From contig JARLGX010000017.1 of assembly GCA_031292575.1 (NCBI GenBank), positions 1 to 64,000 of the forward strand: DNA of 64,000 bases, in the 5' to 3' direction. Source of the DNA: Paludibacter sp. (GTDB taxonomy: Bacteria > Bacteroidota > Bacteroidia > Bacteroidales > Paludibacteraceae). Below are positions 20,392-29,437 of this stretch, in pieces; positions within the stretch are counted from its first letter, which is position 1, and every line of letters begins with the position of its first letter. A program made the translations under genes and the position numbers. Below the pieces are notes generated by a model that saw only the letters and a list, made by a program, of their open reading frames with translations, was not told where the DNA came from and did not search any database.

Positions 20392-20521
20392 CGTTGATAT
20401 TCCAGTGATCCTCCAGTGATGCTCCACATCAAATCCGTTGCAGTTTTAGTCATCTGCCCTTAATTTTTAAGAAACAAAATGACAAAATTTAAACTATTAT
20501 TCACGCCTTAAAATATACAAA

Positions 20522-21160
20522 ATGGCGAAATTTAATTCTACGACTTTCGGAACAATTTCCGGTGGTCATGGTAGCGCAGTCGCTGCCACAACAAAGGATG
20601 GACAAAACATCCTCAGAATATATAAAGCTCCCTCAAATCCAAACACTCCAGCACAAGTTGTTCAGCGAGGCAAAATTGGGTTTGTGAACACCGAACTCAG
20701 TCCGCTGAGAGATATTTTTAAAGTTACGTACCGGAATAATAAAGGTATGAACCTGGCAGTTTCGTATGCCTTGAGAAATGCTATAACAAGCACATCGCCT
20801 AACTTTGCATTGGATTATTCCAACATCTGCTTTGCCTGGGGAAGCATTCAGTTGCCCGAACAAACTACTGCCACCCCCGATGATGGCAACACAATTCGGT
20901 TTGATTGGGATACCACACTCCGAAAGAAAAACGAAGATCCGGATGAATTGAACGTAATACTCATGAATGAAAATTCAAAATTCACAATTTTACGCGAAAG
21001 AGTTTCATTACGTGACGCAGCAACTACCAAAGTTTCAGTTCCCGCAATTTGGGCAGGCACCGAAGTCCATTGCTGGATATACTTTTCGACGCCTGAAAAC
21101 AACCTGACTTCGGTAAGTAAATACCTCGGATTATTGCAATTAAAATCTGATATTCTTTAA
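20522..21160 (+). CDS. DUF6266-like family protein
   Basis: 212 aa starting MAKFNSTTFGTISGGHGSAVAATTKDGQNILRIYKAPSNPNTPAQVVQRGKIGFVN, recognisable as the Bacteroidetes DUF6266-type family. Confidence 0.7.
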   Translation: MAKFNSTTFGTISGGHGSAVAATTKDGQNILRIYKAPSNPNTPAQVVQRGKIGFVNTELSPLRDIFKVTYRNNKGMNLAVSYALRNAITSTSPNFALDYSNICFAWGSIQLPEQTTATPDDGNTIRFDWDTTLRKKNEDPDELNVILMNENSKFTILRERVSLRDAATTKVSVPAIWAGTEVHCWIYFSTPENNLTSVSKYLGLLQLKSDIL

Positions 21161-21163
21161 TAA

Positions 21164-21201
21164 AAACGTCCGTGGAGTTCAATCCACGGACGTTTTTTAT
21201 T
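21164..21201 (+). terminator. Rho-independent terminator
   Basis: AAAAACGTCCGTGGA-gttcaa-TCCACGGACGTTTTTT. Confidence 0.93.
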
Positions 21202-21410
21202 TTATGTATACTACTTATAAATCACATTCTTTAAAATCCATGCCATGTAAGTCCTTACAATTTTATAACTTTGCAGCCCAAAACATTAGGCACTAACCCA
21301 ACGTTATAAAGGCGCTTAATGCAAAATGAAGCATAAATAAGCATAATAGAGATAAGTTTTAAAATTAAAACCTACTCCTTTTCAAAAAAGCTTGCTATCG
21401 ACCGACCCTG

Positions 21411-21514
21411 TTCGGTGAGCCGATACTCCGAAGGAGTTTAATATCAATAGCCCCGGTAAGCGTAGTGAAACCGGGGGATGATGGAATACAAGATCAACAA
21501 CCCCGGAGTGGGTT
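21411..21514. repeat. GC-rich multi-hairpin intergenic element upstream of mnmG
   Basis: Successive small stems: ACTCCgaaGGAGT, CCCCGGtaagcgtagtgaaaCCGGGG, AACCCcggagtGGGTT, in otherwise AT-rich DNA. Confidence 0.65.
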
Positions 21515-21603
21515 GAACAGGATTAAATAAAAATAAGGGAAATCAGATTAAATACTGCATAAGTTTTCCCAACTAGTAATTGAACAAAAAGTAAATCAAT
21601 ATA

Positions 21604-23478
21604 ATGGATTTTAAATACGATGTAATCGTTATCGGTGCCGGTCATGCCGGAAATGAAGCCGCCTGCGCCGCAGCCAACATGGGTTCAAAGACCCTTCTCA
21701 TCACCATGGACATGAACAAAATTGGCCAGATGAGTTGTAATCCCGCCGTAGGTGGTATCGCCAAAGGACAAATTGTGCGTGAAATCGATGCGCTCGGTGG
21801 GCAAATGGGGATTGTAACCGACCGCTCGGCCATACAATTTCGTATGCTCAACAGGTCGAAAGGACCCGCCATGTGGAGTCCCCGCTCCCAAAGCGACCGC
21901 CATGAATTTATACAACAATGGGTAAAAACCATCACCAATACTCCCAATCTATACGTATGGCAAGACACCGTAAAACAATTAATAATTGAAAAAGGGGAAG
22001 TAAAAGGTGTGATTACTGCACTGGGAGTTGAGATGAAAGCAAAAGCTGTAGTGCTTACAGCAGGAACTTTTCTGAGCGGATTGATGCATTTTGGCAAAAA
22101 CCAGTTGGTAGGAGGCCGTATTTCAGAGCCAGCCTCGTTTGGAATTACCGAACAATTGAAATCTATCGGCTTTATAACAGATAGAATGAAAACAGGAACA
22201 CCATGCAGAATTGACGGAAAAAGTATTGATTTCTCCAAAATGACCGAACAAAAGGGAGAAACAGACTTCCACAAATTTTCATTTCTGGAAGAATCGCAGC
22301 GGGAATTGAAGCAAATGAGCTGCTGGATTACCAACACCAACCAAACAACCCACGACGAATTGCGCAAAGGATTGGTTGATTCTCCCCTTTACAACGGACA
22401 AATTCAGAGTATCGGGCCTCGCTATTGCCCGAGTATTGAAACAAAAATAATCACTTTTGCCGATAAAATTTCGCATCAATTATTCCTCGAACCCGAAGGA
22501 GTCGATTCACAGGAATATTATTTGAATGGTTTTTCATCATCTCTCCCACTCCGCGTTCAGATCGATGCCATTCATACCATTCAAGGTTTGGAAAACGCAC
22601 AGCTCTTTCGTCCCGGTTATGCTATAGAATACGATTTCTTCGACCCTACCCAACTAAAACATACGCTGGAAACGAAACGAATCAAGAATCTTTTCTTTGC
22701 CGGACAAGTAAACGGAACCACCGGTTACGAAGAAGCGGGGGGCCAGGGACTCGTTGCCGGCATAAATGCACACATAAATTGTGTGGGCGGAAATGAATTT
22801 ACTCTGGGTCGGAACGAAGCCTATATTGGCGTACTCATCGATGATTTAGTTACAAAAGGAGTTGACGAACCATACCGTATGTTTACTTCGCGGGCTGAAT
22901 ATAGGTTGCTATTGCGACAAGACGATGCCGACATGCGCTTGACAGAAAAAGGATACGCTATTGGATTGACAACAAAAAACCGATTTGATCAGCTAAATAG
23001 CAAGAAAGAGAAGCAAGCTATCCTCACTGATTTCATCAAAAGCTACTCGATTAAACCGACACAGATAAATGATTATCTCGCTTCAAAAGATTCTTCAGAA
23101 TTAAAACACGGTTGCAAACTGAGTGATTTAGTCCTTCGACCACAACTCAGCATTGAAGATTTATCCGAAGCCATCCCTGCATTAAAAGAAAAGATTGAAG
23201 AAATTGGAAGCCGAAAAGAAGAAATTGTCGAAGCCACCGAAGTTCTTTTGAAATACGAAGGCTATATTGAGAGAGAGAAATTGATTGCAGAAAAACTGCT
23301 AAGATTAGAACATATAAATATTCGCGGCCGAATAGATTATAATTCTATTCAATCCCTTTCCACCGAAGCTCGACAAAAGCTAACAAGGATTGATCCCGAA
23401 ACCATCGGGCAAGCAAGCCGTATTCCGGGCATTTCACCGAGCGATGTAAATATAATGTTAGTACTATTGGGGAGATAA
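21604..23478 (+). CDS. mnmG: tRNA uridine-5-carboxymethylaminomethyl modification enzyme MnmG
   Basis: 624 aa; VIVIGAGHAGNEAACAAANMG, CNPAVGGIAKGQIVREIDALGG, FFAGQVNGTTGYEEAGGQGLVAGIN. Confidence 0.98.
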   Translation: MDFKYDVIVIGAGHAGNEAACAAANMGSKTLLITMDMNKIGQMSCNPAVGGIAKGQIVREIDALGGQMGIVTDRSAIQFRMLNRSKGPAMWSPRSQSDRHEFIQQWVKTITNTPNLYVWQDTVKQLIIEKGEVKGVITALGVEMKAKAVVLTAGTFLSGLMHFGKNQLVGGRISEPASFGITEQLKSIGFITDRMKTGTPCRIDGKSIDFSKMTEQKGETDFHKFSFLEESQRELKQMSCWITNTNQTTHDELRKGLVDSPLYNGQIQSIGPRYCPSIETKIITFADKISHQLFLEPEGVDSQEYYLNGFSSSLPLRVQIDAIHTIQGLENAQLFRPGYAIEYDFFDPTQLKHTLETKRIKNLFFAGQVNGTTGYEEAGGQGLVAGINAHINCVGGNEFTLGRNEAYIGVLIDDLVTKGVDEPYRMFTSRAEYRLLLRQDDADMRLTEKGYAIGLTTKNRFDQLNSKKEKQAILTDFIKSYSIKPTQINDYLASKDSSELKHGCKLSDLVLRPQLSIEDLSEAIPALKEKIEEIGSRKEEIVEATEVLLKYEGYIEREKLIAEKLLRLEHINIRGRIDYNSIQSLSTEARQKLTRIDPETIGQASRIPGISPSDVNIMLVLLGR

Positions 23479-23489
23479 ATAAAACAAAT

Positions 23490-23505
23490 TGTTCCACGTG
23501 AAACA
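23490..23505. promoter_or_regulatory. parS-like ParB-binding site 1
   Basis: TGTTCCACGTGAAACA; matches TGTTNCACGTGAAACA. Confidence 0.85.
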
Positions 23506-23549
23506 TTACAAGGACTTCAAATTACAATTAAATTATCCCATAAACATAC

Positions 23550-23565
23550 TGTTCCACGTGGAACA
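23550..23565. promoter_or_regulatory. parS-like ParB-binding site 2
   Basis: TGTTCCACGTGGAACA; perfect 16-bp palindrome, 60 bp from site 1. Confidence 0.82.
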
Positions 23566-23583
23566 AAACAAACAATAATACAC

Positions 23584-25401
23584 ATGAAATCGAATAATAC
23601 ATTAAAAGAGCAGGTAAATGCGCTGCCGGACAGACCGGGAGTATACCAGTATTTTAATGCAGCAGACGAAATTATATATGTGGGCAAAGCAAAGAATCTC
23701 AAAAAACGTGTTTCCTCCTATTTCAACAAAATACACGATCCGGGCAAAACAAACGTACTGGTCAAAAACATTGTCACGCTGAAATATATTGTCGTTGAAA
23801 CCGAGGAAGACGCACTGCTCCTCGAAAATAATCTGATTAAGGAATACCAACCACGCTATAATGTATTGCTTAAGGATGGTAAAACTTATCCAAGCATTTG
23901 CATAACCAACGAACACTTTCCACGTATTTTCAAGACAAGAAACATCTACAAAAATGGTGGACAGTATTTCGGACCGTATAGCTCAAATTATACCATCAAT
24001 TCATTACTCGAAATTATTCACGACTTATTTCCAATTCGAACGTGTAAATTAGCCTTGACAAAGGAAAACATCCAAGACGGAAAATTCAAAGTATGCCTCC
24101 AATATCATATTCATAAATGTAACGGGCCTTGCGAAGGAAAAGAGACTGAAGCAGATTACAAAATAAACATCGAACAAATTCGTCAGATAATTCAGGGGGA
24201 TGCAAATGAAATAAGTAAAGTATTGTTTAACCAAATGCAACAACTTGCCAAAGAGTATAAATTTGAAGAAGCACATCAGATTAAACTAAAATACGATTTA
24301 ATAGAGAATTATAAATCAAAATCTATTATCGCCAATACCGTTGTTGAGAATACTGATGTTTTTGCTTATGATGAAAATGAAAGTTCAGCGTATGTAAATA
24401 TCTTGCGCATTTCAAAAGGGTGCATTATTCAGGGATACACAATCGAATATAAAAAACGGTTAGAAGAGCAAAAAGAAGATTTATTGGCAATGGCCATCGT
24501 TGAACTCAGAGAACGCTTCCAAAGCAACTCTAAAGAAATTATTGTTCCATTCAAAATCGATTATCCAATAAAGGGAGTAGTTATAAATATCCCACAAAGA
24601 GGCGACAGGAAAAAATTATTAGAACTCTCGTTACAAAACGTACGGCAGTTTAAATTAGATAAATTAAAACAAGCTGAAAAATTAGATCCAGACCAACGGG
24701 CAATTCAATTACTAAAAAGTATTCAGGAAGTACTTCACATGGAGAAGCCTCCATTAACAATTGAGTGTTTTGACAATTCTAACATTTCTGGTACTGATGC
24801 TGTAGCTGCTTGTGTAGTTTTCAAAAAAGCAAAACCCTCAAAAAAAGATTATCGCAAATATACCATCAAAACTGTAGCAGGTCCTGACGATTATGCGTCA
24901 ATGAAAGAAGTCGTTCGCAGACGATATACCCGCATGTTAAATGAAGCAACTCCCTTACCCGATTTAATTATTGCTGATGGTGGAGCTGGACAAATGGAAG
25001 TAATACGTCAGGTGACAGAAGATGAATTAAATATTAACATCCCAATTGCCGGACTAGCAAAAGACAGCAAGCATCACACCAGGGAATTACTCTATGGCTT
25101 TCCGCCAAAAGCTATTGGGTTGAAACCAACAGACCAACTTTTCAAATTGCTGGCATCGATGCAAGATGAAGTTCATCGTTTTGCGATAGCCTTCCATCGT
25201 GACAAGCGGAGCAAAAGCCAGACAACCTCAGAACTTGATACAATCCCCGGCATTGGAGAAAAAACAAAAAACGACCTGATTAAACATTTCAAAAGCGTAA
25301 AACGAATTAAAAGTGCAGATTTGACAGAGCTAGGTGAAGTAGTAGGAACTAACAGAGCTTCAATTATTTACAATTATTTTAATAGGATTTTAAAGCCCTG
25401 A
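23584..25401 (+). CDS. uvrC: Excinuclease ABC subunit C
   Basis: 605 aa; LPDRPGVYQYFNAADEIIYVGKAKNLKKRVSSYF GIY-YIG domain, IECFDNSNISGTDAVAACVVF, C-terminal HhH. Confidence 0.97.
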   Translation: MKSNNTLKEQVNALPDRPGVYQYFNAADEIIYVGKAKNLKKRVSSYFNKIHDPGKTNVLVKNIVTLKYIVVETEEDALLLENNLIKEYQPRYNVLLKDGKTYPSICITNEHFPRIFKTRNIYKNGGQYFGPYSSNYTINSLLEIIHDLFPIRTCKLALTKENIQDGKFKVCLQYHIHKCNGPCEGKETEADYKINIEQIRQIIQGDANEISKVLFNQMQQLAKEYKFEEAHQIKLKYDLIENYKSKSIIANTVVENTDVFAYDENESSAYVNILRISKGCIIQGYTIEYKKRLEEQKEDLLAMAIVELRERFQSNSKEIIVPFKIDYPIKGVVINIPQRGDRKKLLELSLQNVRQFKLDKLKQAEKLDPDQRAIQLLKSIQEVLHMEKPPLTIECFDNSNISGTDAVAACVVFKKAKPSKKDYRKYTIKTVAGPDDYASMKEVVRRRYTRMLNEATPLPDLIIADGGAGQMEVIRQVTEDELNINIPIAGLAKDSKHHTRELLYGFPPKAIGLKPTDQLFKLLASMQDEVHRFAIAFHRDKRSKSQTTSELDTIPGIGEKTKNDLIKHFKSVKRIKSADLTELGEVVGTNRASIIYNYFNRILKP

Positions 25402-25554
25402 GAATTGAATAAAATATTTCCCCTGCGTAATCCACTTTAAATATAGCAGGGAAAAAGGCTTATCTTTGCAAAAAAAGAATAGGAAAGCAATAAACAAATA
25501 ACACTCAAAACTCATAGTTCAATAATTTTATTAATTGCCCATAAAATAGATTTT

Positions 25555-25968
25555 ATGATTCTTGAAATACAATCACTCGACACCATAGAGCAAACTGCTC
25601 AAAAATTTATAGAGCAAATTGGCAACCGTACAGTTTTCGCATTTAACGGAAAAATGGGTGCCGGCAAAACAACCTTCATTAAATCGATTTGTGAAACGAT
25701 GGGTGTTAAAGAGACTGTCAACTCTCCCACTTTCTCAATCGTTAATGAGTACGAAGCCGACGACGGCAAAATTATTTACCATTTCGATTGCTATAGGATT
25801 AACAAAATTCAGGAAGCACTGGATTTGGGCGCAGAAGAATATCTTTACAGTGGGAATTTATGCTTCATTGAATGGTCGGAAAACATTGCCCCTATCCTAC
25901 CCGACTCAATTGTAAATGTGGATATAGAAGAAAAGGAAAACGGAAGCAGGAATGTAGTAATTGGTTGA
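25555..25968 (+). CDS. tsaE: tRNA threonylcarbamoyladenosine biosynthesis ATPase TsaE
   Basis: FNGKMGAGKTTFIKSICETMGVKETVNSPTFSIVNEY; YHFDCYRI. Confidence 0.95.
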   Translation: MILEIQSLDTIEQTAQKFIEQIGNRTVFAFNGKMGAGKTTFIKSICETMGVKETVNSPTFSIVNEYEADDGKIIYHFDCYRINKIQEALDLGAEEYLYSGNLCFIEWSENIAPILPDSIVNVDIEEKENGSRNVVIG

Positions 25969-26036
25969 TGTGATAATGTGCCAATATGCAAATGAAATGA
26001 TAGAATAATTGTATAATAAGCTAAATAAGAAATGAA

Positions 26037-26444
26037 ATGCAAGCAAAGAAAAAGAACTCCGTGCTGGAGCAAGTAAAAGCAGCTCGAAAGCAAAGTCGGG
26101 AAGAAGAAATTCAAACACATGGGAAAGCGATAAATTATCGCAGAGTGATGGCTTCCAATAAGAAGTATAATCGAAAAAAAAATAAGGCAGACGATGAGGT
26201 TCTGCCTTATTTTTTTCTGTCCATATTTGGAGTCAGTATACCTTGTTTGAATTACCAGATGGATACTCGCTTAGCAACTGGTACGAACATAGGATCTCCC
26301 TCTTTGATACCAAAGGCTTCGTACCATGCAGCTATTTGGGGTAAAGCACCGTCTACACGCCATTTGCCTAATGCATGTGGATCTGATTTAGTTCGTTTAA
26401 GTATTTCTTCCGGACGTACATTTCCTGCCCAAACATTGGCATAA
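26037..26444 (+). CDS. Small basic hypothetical protein; genuine C-terminus uncertain
   Basis: MQAKKKNSVLEQVKAARKQSREEEIQTHGKAINYRRVMASNKKYNRKKNKADDE...; the ORF continues through a terminator hairpin into sequence antisense to the M13 peptidase. Confidence 0.5.
   Translation: MQAKKKNSVLEQVKAARKQSREEEIQTHGKAINYRRVMASNKKYNRKKNKADDEVLPYFFLSIFGVSIPCLNYQMDTRLATGTNIGSPSLIPKASYHAAIWGKAPSTRHLPNACGSDLVRLSISSGRTFPAQTLA
26181..26217 (+). terminator. Rho-independent terminator inside the 3' part of the small ORF
   Basis: AAATAAGGCAGA-cgatgaggt-TCTGCCTTATTTTTTT. Confidence 0.88.
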
Positions 26445-28282
26445 GCAAGGAAAAAACGTTGTTCTGGTGTAAAACCATCTTTCACTGGAAGCGGATTTGC
26501 AGCTGTTGCTTTTTGGAATGCCTGATAAGATATTTGCAATCCACCATGGTCGGCAATATTCTCACCTAAAGTAAACTCACCATTTCCATGAACGCCCGGA
26601 GCTACAACAATAGAATCGAAAAATTGCGCCATAACTTTTGCCCTTGCATCAAAATGTTTTTTATCTTCAGCAGTCCACCAGTTTTTTAGATTTCCATCTT
26701 TATCGTACTGACAACCCTGATCGTCAAATCCATGAGTCATTTCATGTCCAATAACCACGCCAATTGCACCATAATTAAAAGCATCATCTGCTTTCATATC
26801 AAAGAATGGATATTGTAGAATACCTGCCGGAAAACAGATTTCATTAGTTGTGGGTTCGTAATAAGCATTTACAGTCTGAGGTGTCATATGCCATTCTGAT
26901 TTATCTACGGGCTTTGTAGCCTTAGCATATTGATAAGCACTTTCAAATTGATTTGCACGACAGACATTAGCATAATAAGAATCTCTTGTTATATTTAAAG
27001 AAGAGTAATCTCTCCATTTATCGGGGTAACCTATTTTTATATAGAAAGCATTTAATTTCTCAATAGCTTTAAGTTTCGTTGAGTCTCCCATCCAGGTTAA
27101 TGCTTTGATACGTTCTCCTAAAGTTTGTTGAAGATTATGAACAAGTTTAAGCATACGTTCTTTTGCGTCAGCAGGAAAATACTTCTTTACATACATTTGA
27201 CCTACTGCTTCACCTAAAACACCATCAACAGTACCTACTGCTCGTTTCCAACGAGGTGCTTGTTCTTTTCTTCCGGAAAGAGTTTTGCCGTAAAAATCAA
27301 AATTTTCAGCATAAATAGCATCGCTTAAATATGATGCCGATCCATCTATCAATTTCCATTGTAAATAAGCTATTTGAGAGGCAATAGGCTCGGTAGTGAG
27401 TATTTTTCCAACTTCAACTAAAGACTCCTTTTGTGAAACACTGACATCTTTAACGTCTTTCAAACCAAGCAAGCTTAAATAAGAATTCCAGTTAATTTCA
27501 GGAACTAATTTTTGTAAGTCTTCAATAGTCATTTTGTTATAATTAGCATGCGGGTCACGTAGTTTCACTTTATCATAAGCAGCCGTTGCTAATCTTGTTT
27601 CGATTGTCATCACAGCTTCCATACTTTTTTTTGCCTGTTCAGGTGTAAAACCAACCAATTCGAACATTTTTACAATATGTGCTTTATATTTATCGCGTAT
27701 TTCTTTAGTATGAGCATCATTTTCCAAATAATAATCACGTTGTCCAAGTCCGATACCACTTTGATAAGTTTGCACCAAATTAACAGAACTACTCATAGGA
27801 TCAGCCGCTACAAAAACTGAAAAATATGGATCAAGACCTGAAAGAGAAAGCTCAGGAATCAAAGCAAGAATATCAGCAACACTTTTTATATTGCTGATTT
27901 TTTTTAAATCAGCTTTAATTGGTGTGTAGCCATCCGCATTTAATTTGGTACTATCCATTGCCAAATTATATAAATCGCCTATTTTTTGAGCAATAGTTCC
28001 GTGTGGAGCAGGCTTGGTAGCCAGTTCTACGATCAACCCTTTCAACTGTTTACGATTATTTTCTGCCAGTTTATCAAAAGTACCAAAACGAGCATACTCT
28101 CCAGTAAGTGGGTTGTTTTTCATCCATCCGCCACAGGCATACTGATAAAAATCAACGTGAGGCGATACCGAAGTATCCAAATTGGCCAACTTAATGCCCG
28201 GACTTAAGCCGGCATTTTTTTGGGCACTGCTAGCTGTTGTCATAAGCATTAATGCAAAAATAAAAAATAAAACTTTTTTCAT
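26252..28282 (-). CDS. M13 family metallopeptidase (PepO/neprilysin-like)
   Basis: VIGHEMTHGFDDQG zinc motif, NAYYEPTTNEICFPAGILQ, LGENIADHGG; signal peptide. Confidence 0.96.
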   Translation of the reverse strand: MKKVLFFIFALMLMTTASSAQKNAGLSPGIKLANLDTSVSPHVDFYQYACGGWMKNNPLTGEYARFGTFDKLAENNRKQLKGLIVELATKPAPHGTIAQKIGDLYNLAMDSTKLNADGYTPIKADLKKISNIKSVADILALIPELSLSGLDPYFSVFVAADPMSSSVNLVQTYQSGIGLGQRDYYLENDAHTKEIRDKYKAHIVKMFELVGFTPEQAKKSMEAVMTIETRLATAAYDKVKLRDPHANYNKMTIEDLQKLVPEINWNSYLSLLGLKDVKDVSVSQKESLVEVGKILTTEPIASQIAYLQWKLIDGSASYLSDAIYAENFDFYGKTLSGRKEQAPRWKRAVGTVDGVLGEAVGQMYVKKYFPADAKERMLKLVHNLQQTLGERIKALTWMGDSTKLKAIEKLNAFYIKIGYPDKWRDYSSLNITRDSYYANVCRANQFESAYQYAKATKPVDKSEWHMTPQTVNAYYEPTTNEICFPAGILQYPFFDMKADDAFNYGAIGVVIGHEMTHGFDDQGCQYDKDGNLKNWWTAEDKKHFDARAKVMAQFFDSIVVAPGVHGNGEFTLGENIADHGGLQISYQAFQKATAANPLPVKDGFTPEQRFFLAYANVWAGNVRPEEILKRTKSDPHALGKWRVDGALPQIAAWYEAFGIKEGDPMFVPVAKRVSIW

Positions 28283-28322
28283 AACTGTGATTAATTGAAT
28301 TATATAATTGAAAAATATAACA

Positions 28323-29348
28323 TTAAATTCTTATTTCGGGTTCAAGCACAGAATCAATAATTTGAAAAAGGTCATTCAAATTATCGGCACGAAGCATGGC
28401 GATTCTTGTTTCCTTGAAGTTAGGAATTCCTTTGAAAACAGGTGTAGCAGCTAAATGTCTCCGACTATGAATAATTCCTTTCAAATGTTGGTTACTTACA
28501 CTTTCGAGTGAAGTATTTTCATCAATATCGAGCCATTTTACAGAAGCGATGATATGCTCTTTCAAAATTTCTTTTTGTTCTTCAAAAGTTAGCACAGGAT
28601 GCTTTTCACTCGTTCGAAAATAATTCTTCATTTCAGCAAAAATCCACGGTCGACCAATCGAAGCACGCCCTACCATAACCGCATCAACTCCATATTTATC
28701 AAAACACTCTGCTGCCCGTTCGGCTGTGGTAACATCACCGTTTCCAATAATTGGTATATGCATACGCTGATTGTTTTTCACATCACCTATCAAAGTCCAG
28801 TCAGCATCGCCTTTGTACATTTGAGAGCGCGTACGACCATGAATAGCCAAAGCCGCTATACCACAATCCTGAAGCCGTTCTGCCAATTCTACAATCACTT
28901 TATTGTCTTCATCCCAACCAAGTCGTGTTTTTACAGTTACCGGCAACTTTACAGCTTTTACAACTTCTGACGTTATTTCGAGCATCTTGGGGATATCCCT
29001 CAATAGGCCTGCTCCTGCCCCTTTACCGGCAACTTTCTTAACCGGACAGCCAAAATTTAAATCAATAAATTCAGGATTCGCTTCTTCTGCTATACGTGCA
29101 GCTTCTGCCATTGCATCCGCTTCACGTCCGTAAAGTTGAATAGCAACCGGTCGTTCCTGATCGTATATAGTCAACTTTTGTTCAGTTCGTTTTACACTCC
29201 GAATCAGCGCATCGGCCGAAATAAATTCAGTATAAACCATATCTGCTCCAAAACGTTTACACAAAAGCCGAAAAGCCGGATCGGTAACATCCTCCATGGG
29301 AGCTAAAAATAATGGTTTATCCGGGAACTCAATGTTTGAAATCTTCAT
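28323..29348 (-). CDS. dusB: tRNA-dihydrouridine synthase DusB-like
   Basis: APMEDVTDPAFRLLCKRFGADMVYTEFIS, FIDLNFGCPVKKV, IHGRTRSQMY. Confidence 0.95.
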   Translation of the reverse strand: MKISNIEFPDKPLFLAPMEDVTDPAFRLLCKRFGADMVYTEFISADALIRSVKRTEQKLTIYDQERPVAIQLYGREADAMAEAARIAEEANPEFIDLNFGCPVKKVAGKGAGAGLLRDIPKMLEITSEVVKAVKLPVTVKTRLGWDEDNKVIVELAERLQDCGIAALAIHGRTRSQMYKGDADWTLIGDVKNNQRMHIPIIGNGDVTTAERAAECFDKYGVDAVMVGRASIGRPWIFAEMKNYFRTSEKHPVLTFEEQKEILKEHIIASVKWLDIDENTSLESVSNQHLKGIIHSRRHLAATPVFKGIPNFKETRIAMLRADNLNDLFQIIDSVLEPEIRI

Positions 29349-29437
29349 TTTTATACAAAAAATTGTTGCAAAGGTAGGAAATATTTTTAAGCAATAAATT
29401 CTGAATACAATTATCTATCTTTGCAAATGAATTTCAA

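Noticed and set aside
21642-22367. 241-aa minus-strand ORF
   Set aside because: Antisense to mnmG, which is a clear full-length homolog; shadow ORF.
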